DNA from: Fibrobacter sp.
GTDB lineage: Bacteria; Fibrobacterota; Fibrobacteria; Fibrobacterales; Fibrobacteraceae
DNA: 64,000 bases
Reading direction: 5' to 3'
NCBI RefSeq assembly: GCF_017551775.1
Contig: NZ_JAFZKX010000110.1
Span: 1 to 64,000, forward strand
Shown here: positions 33,782 to 41,461 of the stretch, piece after piece
Position numbering within the stretch: position 1 is the first letter of the stretch
How the letters are laid out: every line of letters begins with the position of its first letter
Made by a program: the position numbers and the translations under genes
Notes under the pieces: model-generated
The model's input: only the letters and a program-made list of their open reading frames with translations
What the model was told of the DNA's origin: nothing
Databases searched by the model: none

Positions 33782-34929
33782 GCGGTGATGTCTATTTCTA
33801 TTTGCAGGTGGCGTTCTGGGCGCTAGTGTTCCTGCTGGCGCTGTGCTACGGGATTTTCCCCGTGACGCTCCCGTTCGTGAGCGAACTGTTCAAGCGCCGC
33901 CACCGCGACATCGACGAGAACTTTGAACTGCCGAACGTGTCGCTTTTGATTTCGGCGTATAACGAGGAAGGCGTCATCGAACGCAAGATCCAGAACATTC
34001 TGGAAATTGACTACCCCAAGGAAAAGCTCGAGGTGCTGATTGGCGACGACGGTTCCGCCGACCGTACCGCGGAAATTGTCGCAAAGTACGCGGACAGGGG
34101 CATTACGCTCGTGAAGGCTCCGAAGAACGCGGGCAAGGCGGCGATGCTCAATCGCCTGCATAAAATCGCGAAGGGCGAAATTCTCGTGTTCTGCGATGCG
34201 AACACGATGTTCTTCCCCAATGTGGTCCGCAAGCTCGTGGCGCCTTTCGAAGACCGCAAAATCGGTTGCGCCTGCGGGCACCTTATCCTTTCGGACAAGA
34301 GCGGGAGCGTGCTCGGTCAGGGCGAAAGTTCGTATTGGGACCTGGAATCCGAAATCAAGAAGTTCGAGGGAATCCTCGACAGGCTTATCGGCGGTAACGG
34401 AGCCCTTTACGCCATCAGGCGCGAGCTCTACACGGAACTGCCCGTGAAGAAGAGCGTCATGGACGACTTCTTCATCACCACGAAAATTCTGCAGAAGGGC
34501 GGCTACTGCACGTTCGTCTCCAGCGCCATCGGTACGGAACAGACCTCCAAGGAAAGCATCGGCGAATTCCGCCGCAAAGTGCGCATCGGCCGCGCGAATT
34601 TCAACTACCTGTGGTCTTACCTGCCGCTGCTGAACCCGTTCCGCCCGCTGCTCGCCTACCTGTTCTTCTCGCACAAGATCCTGCGCTGGTTCTCTCCGCA
34701 CATCCTTATTCTCTTGTTTGTGCTGAACGCGCTGCTGCTCCCCTGTGGCGTGGTGTACTGCGTGAGCTTTGGCCTCATGCTGATTACGACGCTCCTCTGC
34801 GCGATGAAGGTTGTCCCGAGCGGTTATTACTTCATGTCGATGAATCTCGCCCTGCTGAAGGGATTCTTCCTTTCGTTCTGCCGCGAAAAGAGCGGCGGGT
34901 GGGCGCGCGAAGCCCGAACTGATGAGTGA
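33778..34929 (+). CDS. Membrane glycosyltransferase, family 2
   Basis: 383 residues from ATG 33778 (GAGGAG upstream; a GTG at 33766 is too close to that site). N-terminal span, then a GT2 domain with ISAYNEE, GDDGSADRT, the DAN metal motif (VFCDANTMF), a DDFF acceptor motif and RRKVRIGRANF in place of QxxRW. Three or four C-terminal spans. This is the layout of processive surface-polysaccharide or glycolipid synthases. Product unknown. Confidence 0.88.
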   Translation: MSGDVYFYLQVAFWALVFLLALCYGIFPVTLPFVSELFKRRHRDIDENFELPNVSLLISAYNEEGVIERKIQNILEIDYPKEKLEVLIGDDGSADRTAEIVAKYADRGITLVKAPKNAGKAAMLNRLHKIAKGEILVFCDANTMFFPNVVRKLVAPFEDRKIGCACGHLILSDKSGSVLGQGESSYWDLESEIKKFEGILDRLIGGNGALYAIRRELYTELPVKKSVMDDFFITTKILQKGGYCTFVSSAIGTEQTSKESIGEFRRKVRIGRANFNYLWSYLPLLNPFRPLLAYLFFSHKILRWFSPHILILLFVLNALLLPCGVVYCVSFGLMLITTLLCAMKVVPSGYYFMSMNLALLKGFFLSFCREKSGGWAREARTDE

Positions 34930-35008
34930 GCCTTTTAGGCGGCTGTCGAAGAAGTCGCTTTTGACGGAAGGGAATTAGGAATTATATTTTAGCTGGAGTA
35001 TCCGCGGT

Positions 35009-35467
35009 ATGAAAAAATTCCTGGCAGCCATCTTGTTCTCTATTGCATTCACCGTCGTTCCGGCGAACGCCTTCACCATGGACCTGCAGGGCGGTATCGC
35101 TAACCACGTGAGCGAACTCACGAAGTTCAACATGAGCTTCTATGGACATTGGTGGTACCCGATCGACCAGATGCTCTTCGTGGGCGTCGGCGGCGGTTAC
35201 CAGGAACTCGACAACGTCGGGTACGTTCCGCTTTCTGGCAGCCTGTGGGTGCGCCTCCCCATCGGGCGGCAGGTGCTCCCGGTAGCGACCGGCGATATCG
35301 GGTACATGATTGGCAAGCGTCACCAGATGTTCTGGCGCGCGGGCGGCGGAATCGATATCAAGAACGGTGACCTTTCTTCCATCCTGGTGATGGCCGGGTA
35401 CCAGTTCCTCAACCATGTCGGGCATGGGTACATCTATTTCCACGCGGGAATTCTCGTAGAAATTTAA
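35009..35467 (+). CDS. Exported small beta-barrel-like protein
   Basis: 152 residues; signal peptide (…VVPANAFTMD). Remainder has alternating amphipathic strands with Gly turns (MLFVGVGGGYQEL, LSGSLWVRLPIG, SILVMAGYQFL, GYIYFHAGILVEI), an OmpW/OmpX-like pattern. No family recognised with confidence. Last gene before the AT-rich region. Confidence 0.65.
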   Translation: MKKFLAAILFSIAFTVVPANAFTMDLQGGIANHVSELTKFNMSFYGHWWYPIDQMLFVGVGGGYQELDNVGYVPLSGSLWVRLPIGRQVLPVATGDIGYMIGKRHQMFWRAGGGIDIKNGDLSSILVMAGYQFLNHVGHGYIYFHAGILVEI

Positions 35468-35514
35468 AACAGCTGCCGACGCCGATGGCGCCTTTGATTT
35501 TTTTTGGGGAAAGT

Positions 35515-35781
35515 ATGAACTTTGCAAAAACAACCGCATGTGCTTTTTTAGCGCTTGTCGCAATTGCATCTTTTGCTGCAAAACCTGTAGGTAGAGGCAA
35601 ACTGAATTCGCTTAAAGAAACATTATTGAAAAAAGGAAAGCCGTTCCAGATAAAATATGCTGGTGGCATCGACATGGGTGAGTACATGGATGATGACGAG
35701 GATTCTGAAAGGACTGTTTTCTTGCTTGATTCTCTAGTGAAAGCGCAAAGAAACAATCCTCTTAAAAAACAGGGGCGTTAA
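35515..35781 (+). CDS. Small exported hypothetical protein
   Basis: 88 residues from ATG 35515, GGGGAAAG upstream. Signal peptide (FLALVAIASFAA), then a basic stretch (KETLLKKGKPFQIKY) and an acidic patch (EYMDDDEDSE). It ends 3 bases before the next start, so the two are probably co-expressed. No family recognised. Confidence 0.6.
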   Translation: MNFAKTTACAFLALVAIASFAAKPVGRGKLNSLKETLLKKGKPFQIKYAGGIDMGEYMDDDEDSERTVFLLDSLVKAQRNNPLKKQGR

Positions 35782-35784
35782 CAT

Positions 35785-36240
35785 ATGAGAATTTTTGTTT
35801 CTATTTTGCTTCTAACCATCTCTAGCGCATTATGTGCGGAGCGAAATCTAGAGTGTTCCTCGTTTGAAAAAAATGCAACAGTGATGTCGGATGATGTAAT
35901 TCGATCGTTGAGCAAGGTTGTTGACGATTCACTTTACTCAAGATGGAAAGATAAAAACTTTATTGTTGACTACAGGCATTGGTATGCTTGTGCTTGTGCC
36001 TGTGAGGATAAATATGAGCTTCAGTCAAAAAAAAATCAAAATTTAAGTTGGATTTTTAATTATTGTGCTCTCCCGGATTCAATGGTTGTCTTTTATGAGG
36101 ACAGCTTGGAATACATGATTTTAAGGAAAAATGAAAAACTTTATCTTATGATAGAAAAACTAAAAGATGAAATTGACAGATACGATAGTCTTTTATGTGA
36201 TTCTGCTGCATCTTTTGGGCGCGGCTTTATTTTTAAATGA
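35785..36240 (+). CDS. Cys-rich exported hypothetical protein
   Basis: 151 residues, signal peptide (VSILLLTISSALC). Seven or more cysteines, including a CACACEDK run, suggest a disulfide-bonded periplasmic protein. AT-rich codon use marks the start of the low-GC island. No family recognised; a periplasmic immunity role is one possibility given the Rhs debris downstream. Confidence 0.6.
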   Translation: MRIFVSILLLTISSALCAERNLECSSFEKNATVMSDDVIRSLSKVVDDSLYSRWKDKNFIVDYRHWYACACACEDKYELQSKKNQNLSWIFNYCALPDSMVVFYEDSLEYMILRKNEKLYLMIEKLKDEIDRYDSLLCDSAASFGRGFIFK

Positions 36241-36292
36241 ATAAATACATCCTTCTGTTTTTTTTAACTCCAAATAGAGAGAAATAAAATCT

Positions 36293-36394
36293 ATGAAGTT
36301 TTTTTGGGGGGATTTCTTTCTTTTGATTGCGATAATTTGTGCAATAAAGACAAAACATATTGGTTATAATGGATATAATATGGTAGAACATTAA
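36293..36394 (+). CDS. Very small membrane peptide or gene remnant
   Basis: 33 residues (MKFFWGDFFLLIAIICAIKT…), with a GAGAG site upstream. One hydrophobic helix. It could be a real small protein, but more likely the 5' fragment of a decayed exported gene, since protein-like sequence continues in another frame (LEWSEPKKNGRLHYGEE) after it. Confidence 0.3.
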   Translation: MKFFWGDFFLLIAIICAIKTKHIGYNGYNMVEH

Positions 36395-36470
36395 GTGATC
36401 TCGAGTGGTCTGAACCGAAAAAAAATGGTAGATTACATTATGGGGAAGAATGATAGTTACCGAGAATTTT

Positions 36471-36995
36471 ATGATGATAATGAAATCTGCAGAGAGAGGG
36501 ATAAAAATTTTTATCACGCTTTTCTTTATCTTTTTGATGCTTCTAGAATACTCTTGCGAAAATGGGGGCCGTTATCCCGTTATGAAAGAGAAGCAATTAG
36601 TTGAAGATATGTTCAAAGAAAAAAAGATAGAATGTGAAATAGCGGCAAAGGAAATGTCCTGGCTCGAAGAACCTATAGATGTATCTTTTTGGAAAGTATT
36701 TATCCTCGGCTATCATGGAATGTACCGCGTATATGATGTTCTGTATACAAATGAATTGGGAAGAAAAAATAAATTCATTACATATAAGTTTCCATTCACA
36801 TATGGACTTGATGTTCCTGTTGAAGAGACCTCTCTTCTCTTTGAAGAAACTCGCGATGCGATTAAGATTTATTATGATAAAGAACCTGTCGGTGGCTTTG
36901 TTGTTGAAAACAACCCTTTTTCCAAAAAGATTCTATTTGAGCAAAAGAGTAATTTCAATGATATTGTAAGAACTGATGAAGCGTGCTATTACTGA
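36471..36995 (+). CDS. Exported protein of the NPFSK family (unit member A1)
   Basis: 174 residues if started at ATG 36471; ATGs at 36450 and 36480 are alternatives. Hydrophobic leader ending in a lipobox-like LLEYSC. Family marks shared with the genes at 38102 and 39057: an early CEI/CKIEG strand (here ECEIAAKEM), a Tyr-rich strand (AIKIYYDKEPVG), then NNPFSKKILFEQ, and a C-terminal Cys. Periplasmic or lipid-anchored. Followed 14 bases later by a small membrane protein. Function unknown; immunity protein suspected. Confidence 0.6.
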   Translation: MMIMKSAERGIKIFITLFFIFLMLLEYSCENGGRYPVMKEKQLVEDMFKEKKIECEIAAKEMSWLEEPIDVSFWKVFILGYHGMYRVYDVLYTNELGRKNKFITYKFPFTYGLDVPVEETSLLFEETRDAIKIYYDKEPVGGFVVENNPFSKKILFEQKSNFNDIVRTDEACYY

Positions 36996-37009
36996 AAGAA
37001 AGGATGACT

Positions 37010-37339
37010 ATGAAAGAAAAAAGTTTAATTGATAGGTTATTGTCCTTGTCTGCATCAGTAATGCTGTTTTTATTTTCATTGCGGTATATTGTATGTTTCT
37101 TTTATTTTGAAGAAAATACGTTTTGGTTTACTATACTTTGTTTTTCTGGATTTCTGTACTTGTTGTCTTCAATTCTTTTGATGCTTGATTTCTTTAATGT
37201 GAATTTAAAATGTGTAAAAGGAAAATTTTGGCTTCCCCTGTTTTTGGCAGGTTTTATTCCAAAGTGCCTTATCCTTTTTCTTGTGCCCGCTTTTCAACTT
37301 GCCCCTTTTTTCCTTGAAGAACTTAAATTGTTCGGTTAA
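37010..37339 (+). CDS. Small three-to-four-span membrane protein (unit member B1)
   Basis: 109 residues from ATG 37010, with AAAGGA 5 bases upstream. Helices SASVMLFLFSLRYIVCFFYF, the LYLLSSILLMLDFFNVNL segment and FIPKCLILFLVPAF. The SS(I/V)..L.(D/E)…(N/G)V pattern recurs in the genes at 38659 and 39572, so the three are related. Always placed after an NPFSK-type exported gene. Confidence 0.6.
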   Translation: MKEKSLIDRLLSLSASVMLFLFSLRYIVCFFYFEENTFWFTILCFSGFLYLLSSILLMLDFFNVNLKCVKGKFWLPLFLAGFIPKCLILFLVPAFQLAPFFLEELKLFG

Positions 37340-37440
37340 AAAATGAAATGTTTTTCTACTATATTTAACCTTAATTGAAAAATATAAAATTATTCATTGG
37401 AATAAGGAATCGAATTTGCCCCGAGCAGAATTTTAAGCAG

Positions 37441-37487
37441 GCTTGTTCTTGTTTGGTTAATTGTGTTTATTGGTTGGTGTTAATTTT
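37441..37487 (+). pseudogene. 47-bp remnant of a unit-B gene 3' end
   Basis: Nearly identical to 38874-38920, the last codons of the 38659 gene; both encode LVLVWLIVF(I/V)GWC followed by, or near, a stop. No upstream remainder of the gene is recognisable here. It indicates duplication and deletion within the array. Confidence 0.7.
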
Positions 37488-37552
37488 AAGGCTGTTGAGG
37501 ATTGTGCGAATGAAATTCCGATTAAATAAGAAAAACATTGGAGAGCCAGTAC

Positions 37553-38032
37553 GTGAGAAATATTAAAAAATTTTCTTTTGGAAAGAAAATAATTTATTTA
37601 GTGCTTTTTTTTCTTGTCATTATTTCGTGTTTTATTTTTAAAATAAAACAATTTTCATTTTGCATGGACTTAAAGAATTGTCCAATTGACAATGGAATCT
37701 TATTGTATGAAAATTATTTGGACTCATTAGAGTTGTTTATTGTAAAAGGTGGAGAAGGGAATGCAGTGGATTATTTTTTGTATAATGGATTTCAAATTTA
37801 TTGTGTTTCCGATACATCCTCTTCAATATTGAACCCTCAAGGAGTGTGGGATGGCAAATTTGAAGGTTCAAGTCTTGTTTATTTAAGACCATATATTGCA
37901 GATGATGTTTTATTACTCAGAATTAGGAAAAAGTTGGATTTATTTTATTTGGTCGAAATAAATGAAAACTTGGTCGATGTTACATACCAGTTCTTCACAA
38001 CTCATAGTTGTGGTAAAAAGTTTGTTAACTAA
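37553..38032 (+). CDS. Membrane-anchored hypothetical protein
   Basis: 159 residues from GTG 37553, chosen because GGAGAG lies 7 bases upstream; the TTG at 37538 lacks a site. One N-terminal span (IIYLVLFFLVIISCFIF) after a basic segment, then a mostly extracytoplasmic domain with several Cys. Not obviously in the NPFSK family. AT-rich. Confidence 0.55.
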   Translation: MRNIKKFSFGKKIIYLVLFFLVIISCFIFKIKQFSFCMDLKNCPIDNGILLYENYLDSLELFIVKGGEGNAVDYFLYNGFQIYCVSDTSSSILNPQGVWDGKFEGSSLVYLRPYIADDVLLLRIRKKLDLFYLVEINENLVDVTYQFFTTHSCGKKFVN

Positions 38033-38101
38033 CTAAATAAAATTTTGTATTTTCCAATTATGACAATATAGAGGAAAATTAATTAAAGACTACTGTTTTT
38101 G

Positions 38102-38662
38102 ATGAAAGCGACTGTTTTTAACAAATATGTTTATCTGTTTTGGGAAAACCTCACTAAAATAGGTGTGGTTTTGTTTACGCTGGTATATGTTTTCTTTTTA
38201 GGCATGTGTTGCGGGACCGAATACTCTGAGGGACTGCCTTACACTCTGTTGAAGTCTCGAGACACTGATGGTCAACTTTCCTCTTGTGAAATTGAAGGGA
38301 GAAAAATATATCATTACAAGAAAACGAAAAAGATTGATGGCTTGCAATATTATTATCGAGGCGATAAAGACGTTAAGGATGAGTGGGGGCTTGTGTATGA
38401 AGATGAAAAAGGTCACCATCCGTTAGTATCTGTTTTAGTCCCCTTTCAACAATCGTCTGGTTTAGTGTTTTTCGTTTTCGATAAGCCCAATGAGTATACG
38501 GTCTATTATTATTTAAACAAGGAGGGTGATCAAATTGACAGTATTTGGGTTGACGTGCAGCCCTTTTCGAAAGAAGTTGTGCTCAGAAAATTAAATCCGC
38601 CTGATTTTAACGAACCGTATATGGAGAATGCGACTTGTTTTGTAGATAGGGGGCAAAGATGA
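38102..38662 (+). CDS. Exported protein of the NPFSK family (unit member A2)
   Basis: 186 residues. N-terminal span (IGVVLFTLVYVFFLGMCCG), then SSCEIEGRKIYHYKK (compare VCKIEGKKVQQ in the 39057 gene), a Tyr-rich strand TVYYYLNKEGDQI, VDVQPFSKEVVLRKL, and a Cys near the end. Stop overlaps the start of the 38659 gene by ATGA, showing tight coupling with a unit-B membrane protein. Confidence 0.65.
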   Translation: MKATVFNKYVYLFWENLTKIGVVLFTLVYVFFLGMCCGTEYSEGLPYTLLKSRDTDGQLSSCEIEGRKIYHYKKTKKIDGLQYYYRGDKDVKDEWGLVYEDEKGHHPLVSVLVPFQQSSGLVFFVFDKPNEYTVYYYLNKEGDQIDSIWVDVQPFSKEVVLRKLNPPDFNEPYMENATCFVDRGQR

Positions 38663-38922
38663 TATCAAAAATATTGTCCATTCTGTGTATTTTAGCGCTG
38701 TGTGTCGATGCTGTAATTGAGATTCAGCATTTTTTGTTGGACGCCTCTTTTGATAGTTTTAGCTTAATTTGGGTAATGCGTTGTTTTGTTATTCTGCTTA
38801 TGATTGTTTCGGCTGTAGCCCTGTTTGTTGAAACGATAAATGTACGTGTTCGGTTTTTACCAAGAAAGCTATGGCTTGTTCTTGTTTGGTTAATTGTGTT
38901 CGTTGGTTGGTGCCAATTGTAG
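38659..38922 (+). CDS. Small membrane protein (unit member B2)
   Basis: 87 residues, three hydrophobic helices (KILSILCILALCVDAVIEI, the VMRCFVILLMIVSAVALFVE segment and LWLVLVWLIVFVGW). Shares the VSAV.L..(E/D)..(N/G)V core with the 39572 gene. Starts within the stop of unit A2. Confidence 0.65.
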   Translation: MISKILSILCILALCVDAVIEIQHFLLDASFDSFSLIWVMRCFVILLMIVSAVALFVETINVRVRFLPRKLWLVLVWLIVFVGWCQL

Positions 38923-38970
38923 TGCCCGCCGAATTGATGCAAAAATTGCAACTTTAAATCGTAAAAAGCT

Positions 38971-39005
38971 TATAAGCTCCTGAAAATTTCCTATGATTGG
39001 AGTGG
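38971..39005 (+). pseudogene. Rhs-gene scar 1
   Basis: Encodes KLLKISYDWSG, then drifts into unrelated sequence and a stop. The same phrase recurs at 40320-40352 and 41350-41378 (KRLKISYD…). At the larger copy it is continuous with an Rhs core end, so this is taken as a short leftover of an Rhs gene. Confidence 0.55.
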
Positions 39006-39056
39006 TGTTACAATTTTAAACCATAATCATATTGTATGTGGATTAGTATTTAATTT

Positions 39057-39575
39057 ATGAAAATATTTGAAGCCATCCTTAAATTTTTAATAGTACTTGG
39101 TTTTATTATTGGAACAATTTTGTGGTATTTTATTTTGCCCGGAACAGATAAAGGGGTCGATAACTTCCTCAAATCTATTCCATCAGAAGAAAAGATGGAA
39201 AGAGTATGTAAAATTGAAGGCAAAAAGGTGCAACAAAACAACGAGAGATTACCTCCTAGTATGTTGAACAGATACTTTAATGGAGGTCATTGTTTTTATA
39301 TAGAAAGTTCGTTTTATTATACAGATACTACAAAGTCGAACGAGTTTGGCGAAATTTTAAACTTTCGATCTCCGCTCATTTGTAATGGCCTTGGTGGTCT
39401 TTCAAAGATTGCCATTGAGGAATACCCTGACAAATTTATTTTCTATTACACAAAAGAATCACAGGATGGTTTCTCCGTTATTCATAACCCGTTTTCTAAA
39501 GAAATCGTATTTGAGCAGGTATCTGATTCAGAATTGAACAAAATTGAAAATAAACTTTGTGAGTTTGGAATATGA
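39057..39575 (+). CDS. Exported protein of the NPFSK family (unit member A3)
   Basis: 172 residues. N-terminal span (ILKFLIVLGFIIGTILWYFIL), VCKIEGKKVQQ, a Tyr-rich strand (KFIFYYTKESQDG), then IHNPFSKEIVFEQVSD and a terminal Cys (ENKLCEFGI). Closest relative in the window is A1. It begins 52 bases after an Rhs scar and overlaps unit B3 by ATGA. Confidence 0.65.
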   Translation: MKIFEAILKFLIVLGFIIGTILWYFILPGTDKGVDNFLKSIPSEEKMERVCKIEGKKVQQNNERLPPSMLNRYFNGGHCFYIESSFYYTDTTKSNEFGEILNFRSPLICNGLGGLSKIAIEEYPDKFIFYYTKESQDGFSVIHNPFSKEIVFEQVSDSELNKIENKLCEFGI

Positions 39576-39856
39576 AATTGAATGTTTTGACAGATAAGGT
39601 TCTTTCTGCTCTATGTTTTTTTGTGTTGTCTATAGATGCAATAAGGGATTTGTATTTTTATATCTGTTATCGCGAACAATTTTTTGCAAAGGTTCTTTGT
39701 GCTTTTTCAAGCTGTTTTTATCTTGTCTCTGCCGTGTATCTTGTTCTTGATCTATTCGGTGTAAAGAACGTTCGTTCATATATGTGGATGTGTTTTTTTG
39801 CATTTGGTCTTGTACTAGATGCGCTGTATTATTTGATTGCTATTGTTGCTAGTTGA
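39572..39856 (+). CDS. Small membrane protein (unit member B3)
   Basis: 94 residues with helices VLSALCFFVLSIDAIRDLYF, the FYLVSAVYLVLDLFGV segment and MWMCFFAFGLVLDALYYLIA. The VSAVYLVLDLFGV core matches B1 and B2. Translationally coupled to A3 by the ATGA overlap. Confidence 0.65.
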   Translation: MKLNVLTDKVLSALCFFVLSIDAIRDLYFYICYREQFFAKVLCAFSSCFYLVSAVYLVLDLFGVKNVRSYMWMCFFAFGLVLDALYYLIAIVAS

Positions 39857-39869
39857 CCTTAGATTATAT

Positions 39870-39905
39870 AAGTGGATGGAATATTCTCCGCTTGAGAACG
39901 CGTGA
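39870..39905 (+). pseudogene. Rhs-gene scar 2
   Basis: Encodes KWMEYSPLENA then a stop. This matches the EFMQYPPLENT phrase of the larger Rhs remnant at 40350-40392, with about 20 nearly identical bases (CTCCGCTTGAGAA). Placed just before another small membrane gene. Confidence 0.55.
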
Positions 39906-39942
39906 ACTATTTTAATCCGATTTTCGGAATGGGAACTTCAGA

Positions 39943-40241
39943 ATGTTTTATTTTGTGATTTATTTTATTGCAAGTATTCCTTTTATTGCCGTGTTTCAAA
40001 TTCATGTTTTCGCATTGAATAAAACGAAGAAATTTAAGTTCTGGCATTTTTTTTACAAATATTAACAGCCCCTATTAGTGTTTTTTCTTTTTTTGGTCCA
40101 GCTTTTTTAGGACTTTGTATAAATGATTCTGAGATTAGAGAAGGAATTGCTATTTACACGACTTCCTTAGTTAGTCTGTTTAACATGAGCGTTTTTTTTT
40201 ATGAATTAGTTAAATATGGAAAAGAAAAATATAAGAAGTAA
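39943..40241 (+). pseudogene. Small membrane protein split by a -1 frameshift at a T8 run
   Basis: The first frame gives MFYFVIYFIASIPFIAVFQI… and stops at 40063-40065. The -1 frame after the run of eight T at 40047-40054 continues …LQILTAPISVFSFFGPAFLG … to a stop at 40239-40241. Joined, they make a plausible 100-residue protein with three spans and a basic tail (KEKYKK). The site T-TTT-TTT is a classic slippery heptamer, so programmed or transcriptional slippage is possible. Otherwise it is a decayed gene. Confidence 0.55.
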
Positions 40242-40299
40242 CTGGATTATGTAGAAGTTCAATAAGAGAGCCGCATGGTAGCTATATCCATAGCTGAAT

Positions 40300-40813
40300 T
40301 TTCCCCAAAAGGTCGCCCCAAGCGCCTGAAAATTCCTATGATTGGAGAGGTATGCCTGTTGAATTCATGCAATATCCTCCGCTTGAGAATACGGGAGTAT
40401 CCGGTGATACTTTGTTCAGGCTGACGGTTGCCTACGACTACCGCAGTTTCGGCGAGCAGGTTGTTCTCTCGGAACCTGCCGACAAGGTGACCGAGAACTT
40501 CACCGGCAAGGAACTGGATGACGAAACCGTACCGAACTACTTCGGCGCGAGATATCTCGACCCGATTGATGCCGATGCCACTTATATAGACAACTATTCT
40601 GGTCAAATTGAGTGTCAAATAACAGGAAAGTTTAATGGCAATTCTAGTCCTGCACAGAATTTGCTACATGAAATGGTTAGTCATGGCATTCCAATAATGT
40701 TAGATGACAGAGATTCCACAGCATCTGCTGTTGAAGAGGAACAGAAGGCTGTTGATGGTGTTTTCCCTGTTGATGTACCTGATCATATAATAGACCGACG
40801 TTATGAGGAATAA
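40300..40813 (+). pseudogene. 3' end of an Rhs-repeat gene with a short HEx3H C-terminal domain
   Basis: From about 40300 the frame reads SPKGRPKRLKI, then a one-base deletion in the AAATTCC stretch (AAATTTCC in the sister copies) shifts it. After the shift it continues SYDWRGMPVEF … YPPLENT … LTVAYDYRSFGEQV … NFTGKELDDETVPNYFGARY, which is the conserved Rhs core end. Near 40575 base composition changes from GC-rich to AT-rich, and about 75 new residues follow with LLHEMVSHGIPIM, an HEx3H motif like metallopeptidase tips. No intact upstream Rhs exists in the window, so this is an orphan tip. The stop overlaps the next start (TAATG). Confidence 0.75.
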
Positions 40814-41343
40814 TGAAAATCTTTCTACAGCTAATCATACTTGCTTCTTTAGGTGAGTTTGCATATTGCAAATGTGTTGGCCGAATAGAGGACAATATCC
40901 CTAGTGGTATTATGCTTAAAATACAAAGCAATCAAAAAGATGGGCAATGCTGGACGAATGCAGTTGGTTATATCTATCAATTAACGGAAAACGAAAACAA
41001 TATATTTATAAAACTGTTGCCCCCAACAGGTAAAATAGTTGGTAATAATACGAAGGAAGTATGGCATGTAGAATTTCACCGTATAAAACCAATTCAAAAA
41101 AACGATTATGTTGTTCTTGAATGGAAAAATATGGGGAAAAAGGCGAATAATCAACATGATTTTCGTAGAGATAATTTCGCTCCTATCGATAGGATAAAGA
41201 AGGGACAAAAATTGATTATAGATATACCTTGTCTCGACGAAAAAACTGCTAAAGAAGCGCGGCCTTTTAATATATCAAAACCTTTGTATCCGACGCTTCG
41301 TTGTGAAATTGCTCCGGCTGACAAGGATTATTTTAGCGAATAA
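40813..41343 (+). CDS. Exported protein coupled to the Rhs tip; probable cognate immunity protein
   Basis: 176 residues. Starts in TAATG with the Rhs-tip stop, GAGGAA just upstream. Signal peptide (LQLIILASLGEFAYC), mature part with several Cys and a basic middle, no membrane span. Position directly after a toxin-like Rhs tip is typical of immunity genes, and a periplasmic location would fit a peptidase acting there. No family recognised; the immunity role is inferred from context. Confidence 0.65.
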   Translation: MKIFLQLIILASLGEFAYCKCVGRIEDNIPSGIMLKIQSNQKDGQCWTNAVGYIYQLTENENNIFIKLLPPTGKIVGNNTKEVWHVEFHRIKPIQKNDYVVLEWKNMGKKANNQHDFRRDNFAPIDRIKKGQKLIIDIPCLDEKTAKEARPFNISKPLYPTLRCEIAPADKDYFSE

Positions 41344-41349
41344 AAATTC

Positions 41350-41461
41350 CAAGCGCCTGAAAATTTCCTATGATCGGAAAAAGGTCTTGCCCGTTTACGA
41401 TTTGACGGTAAATGATACCCTGTACAAGATTAAGCCGAATCGGATATATTCGGCCGATAGT
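41350..41461 (+). pseudogene. Rhs-related scar 3
   Basis: Encodes SKRLKISYDRKKVLPVYDL and continues for about 37 residues, then runs antisense into the 3' end of the lipoprotein gene at 41462. The first 27 bases repeat the other Rhs scars. Marks the right edge of the low-GC island. Confidence 0.5.

Noticed and set aside
36233-36517. Minus-strand open frame within the low-GC island
   Set aside because: No ribosome site, lies opposite plus-strand coding sequence, and has no protein features beyond AT-rich chance hydrophobicity.
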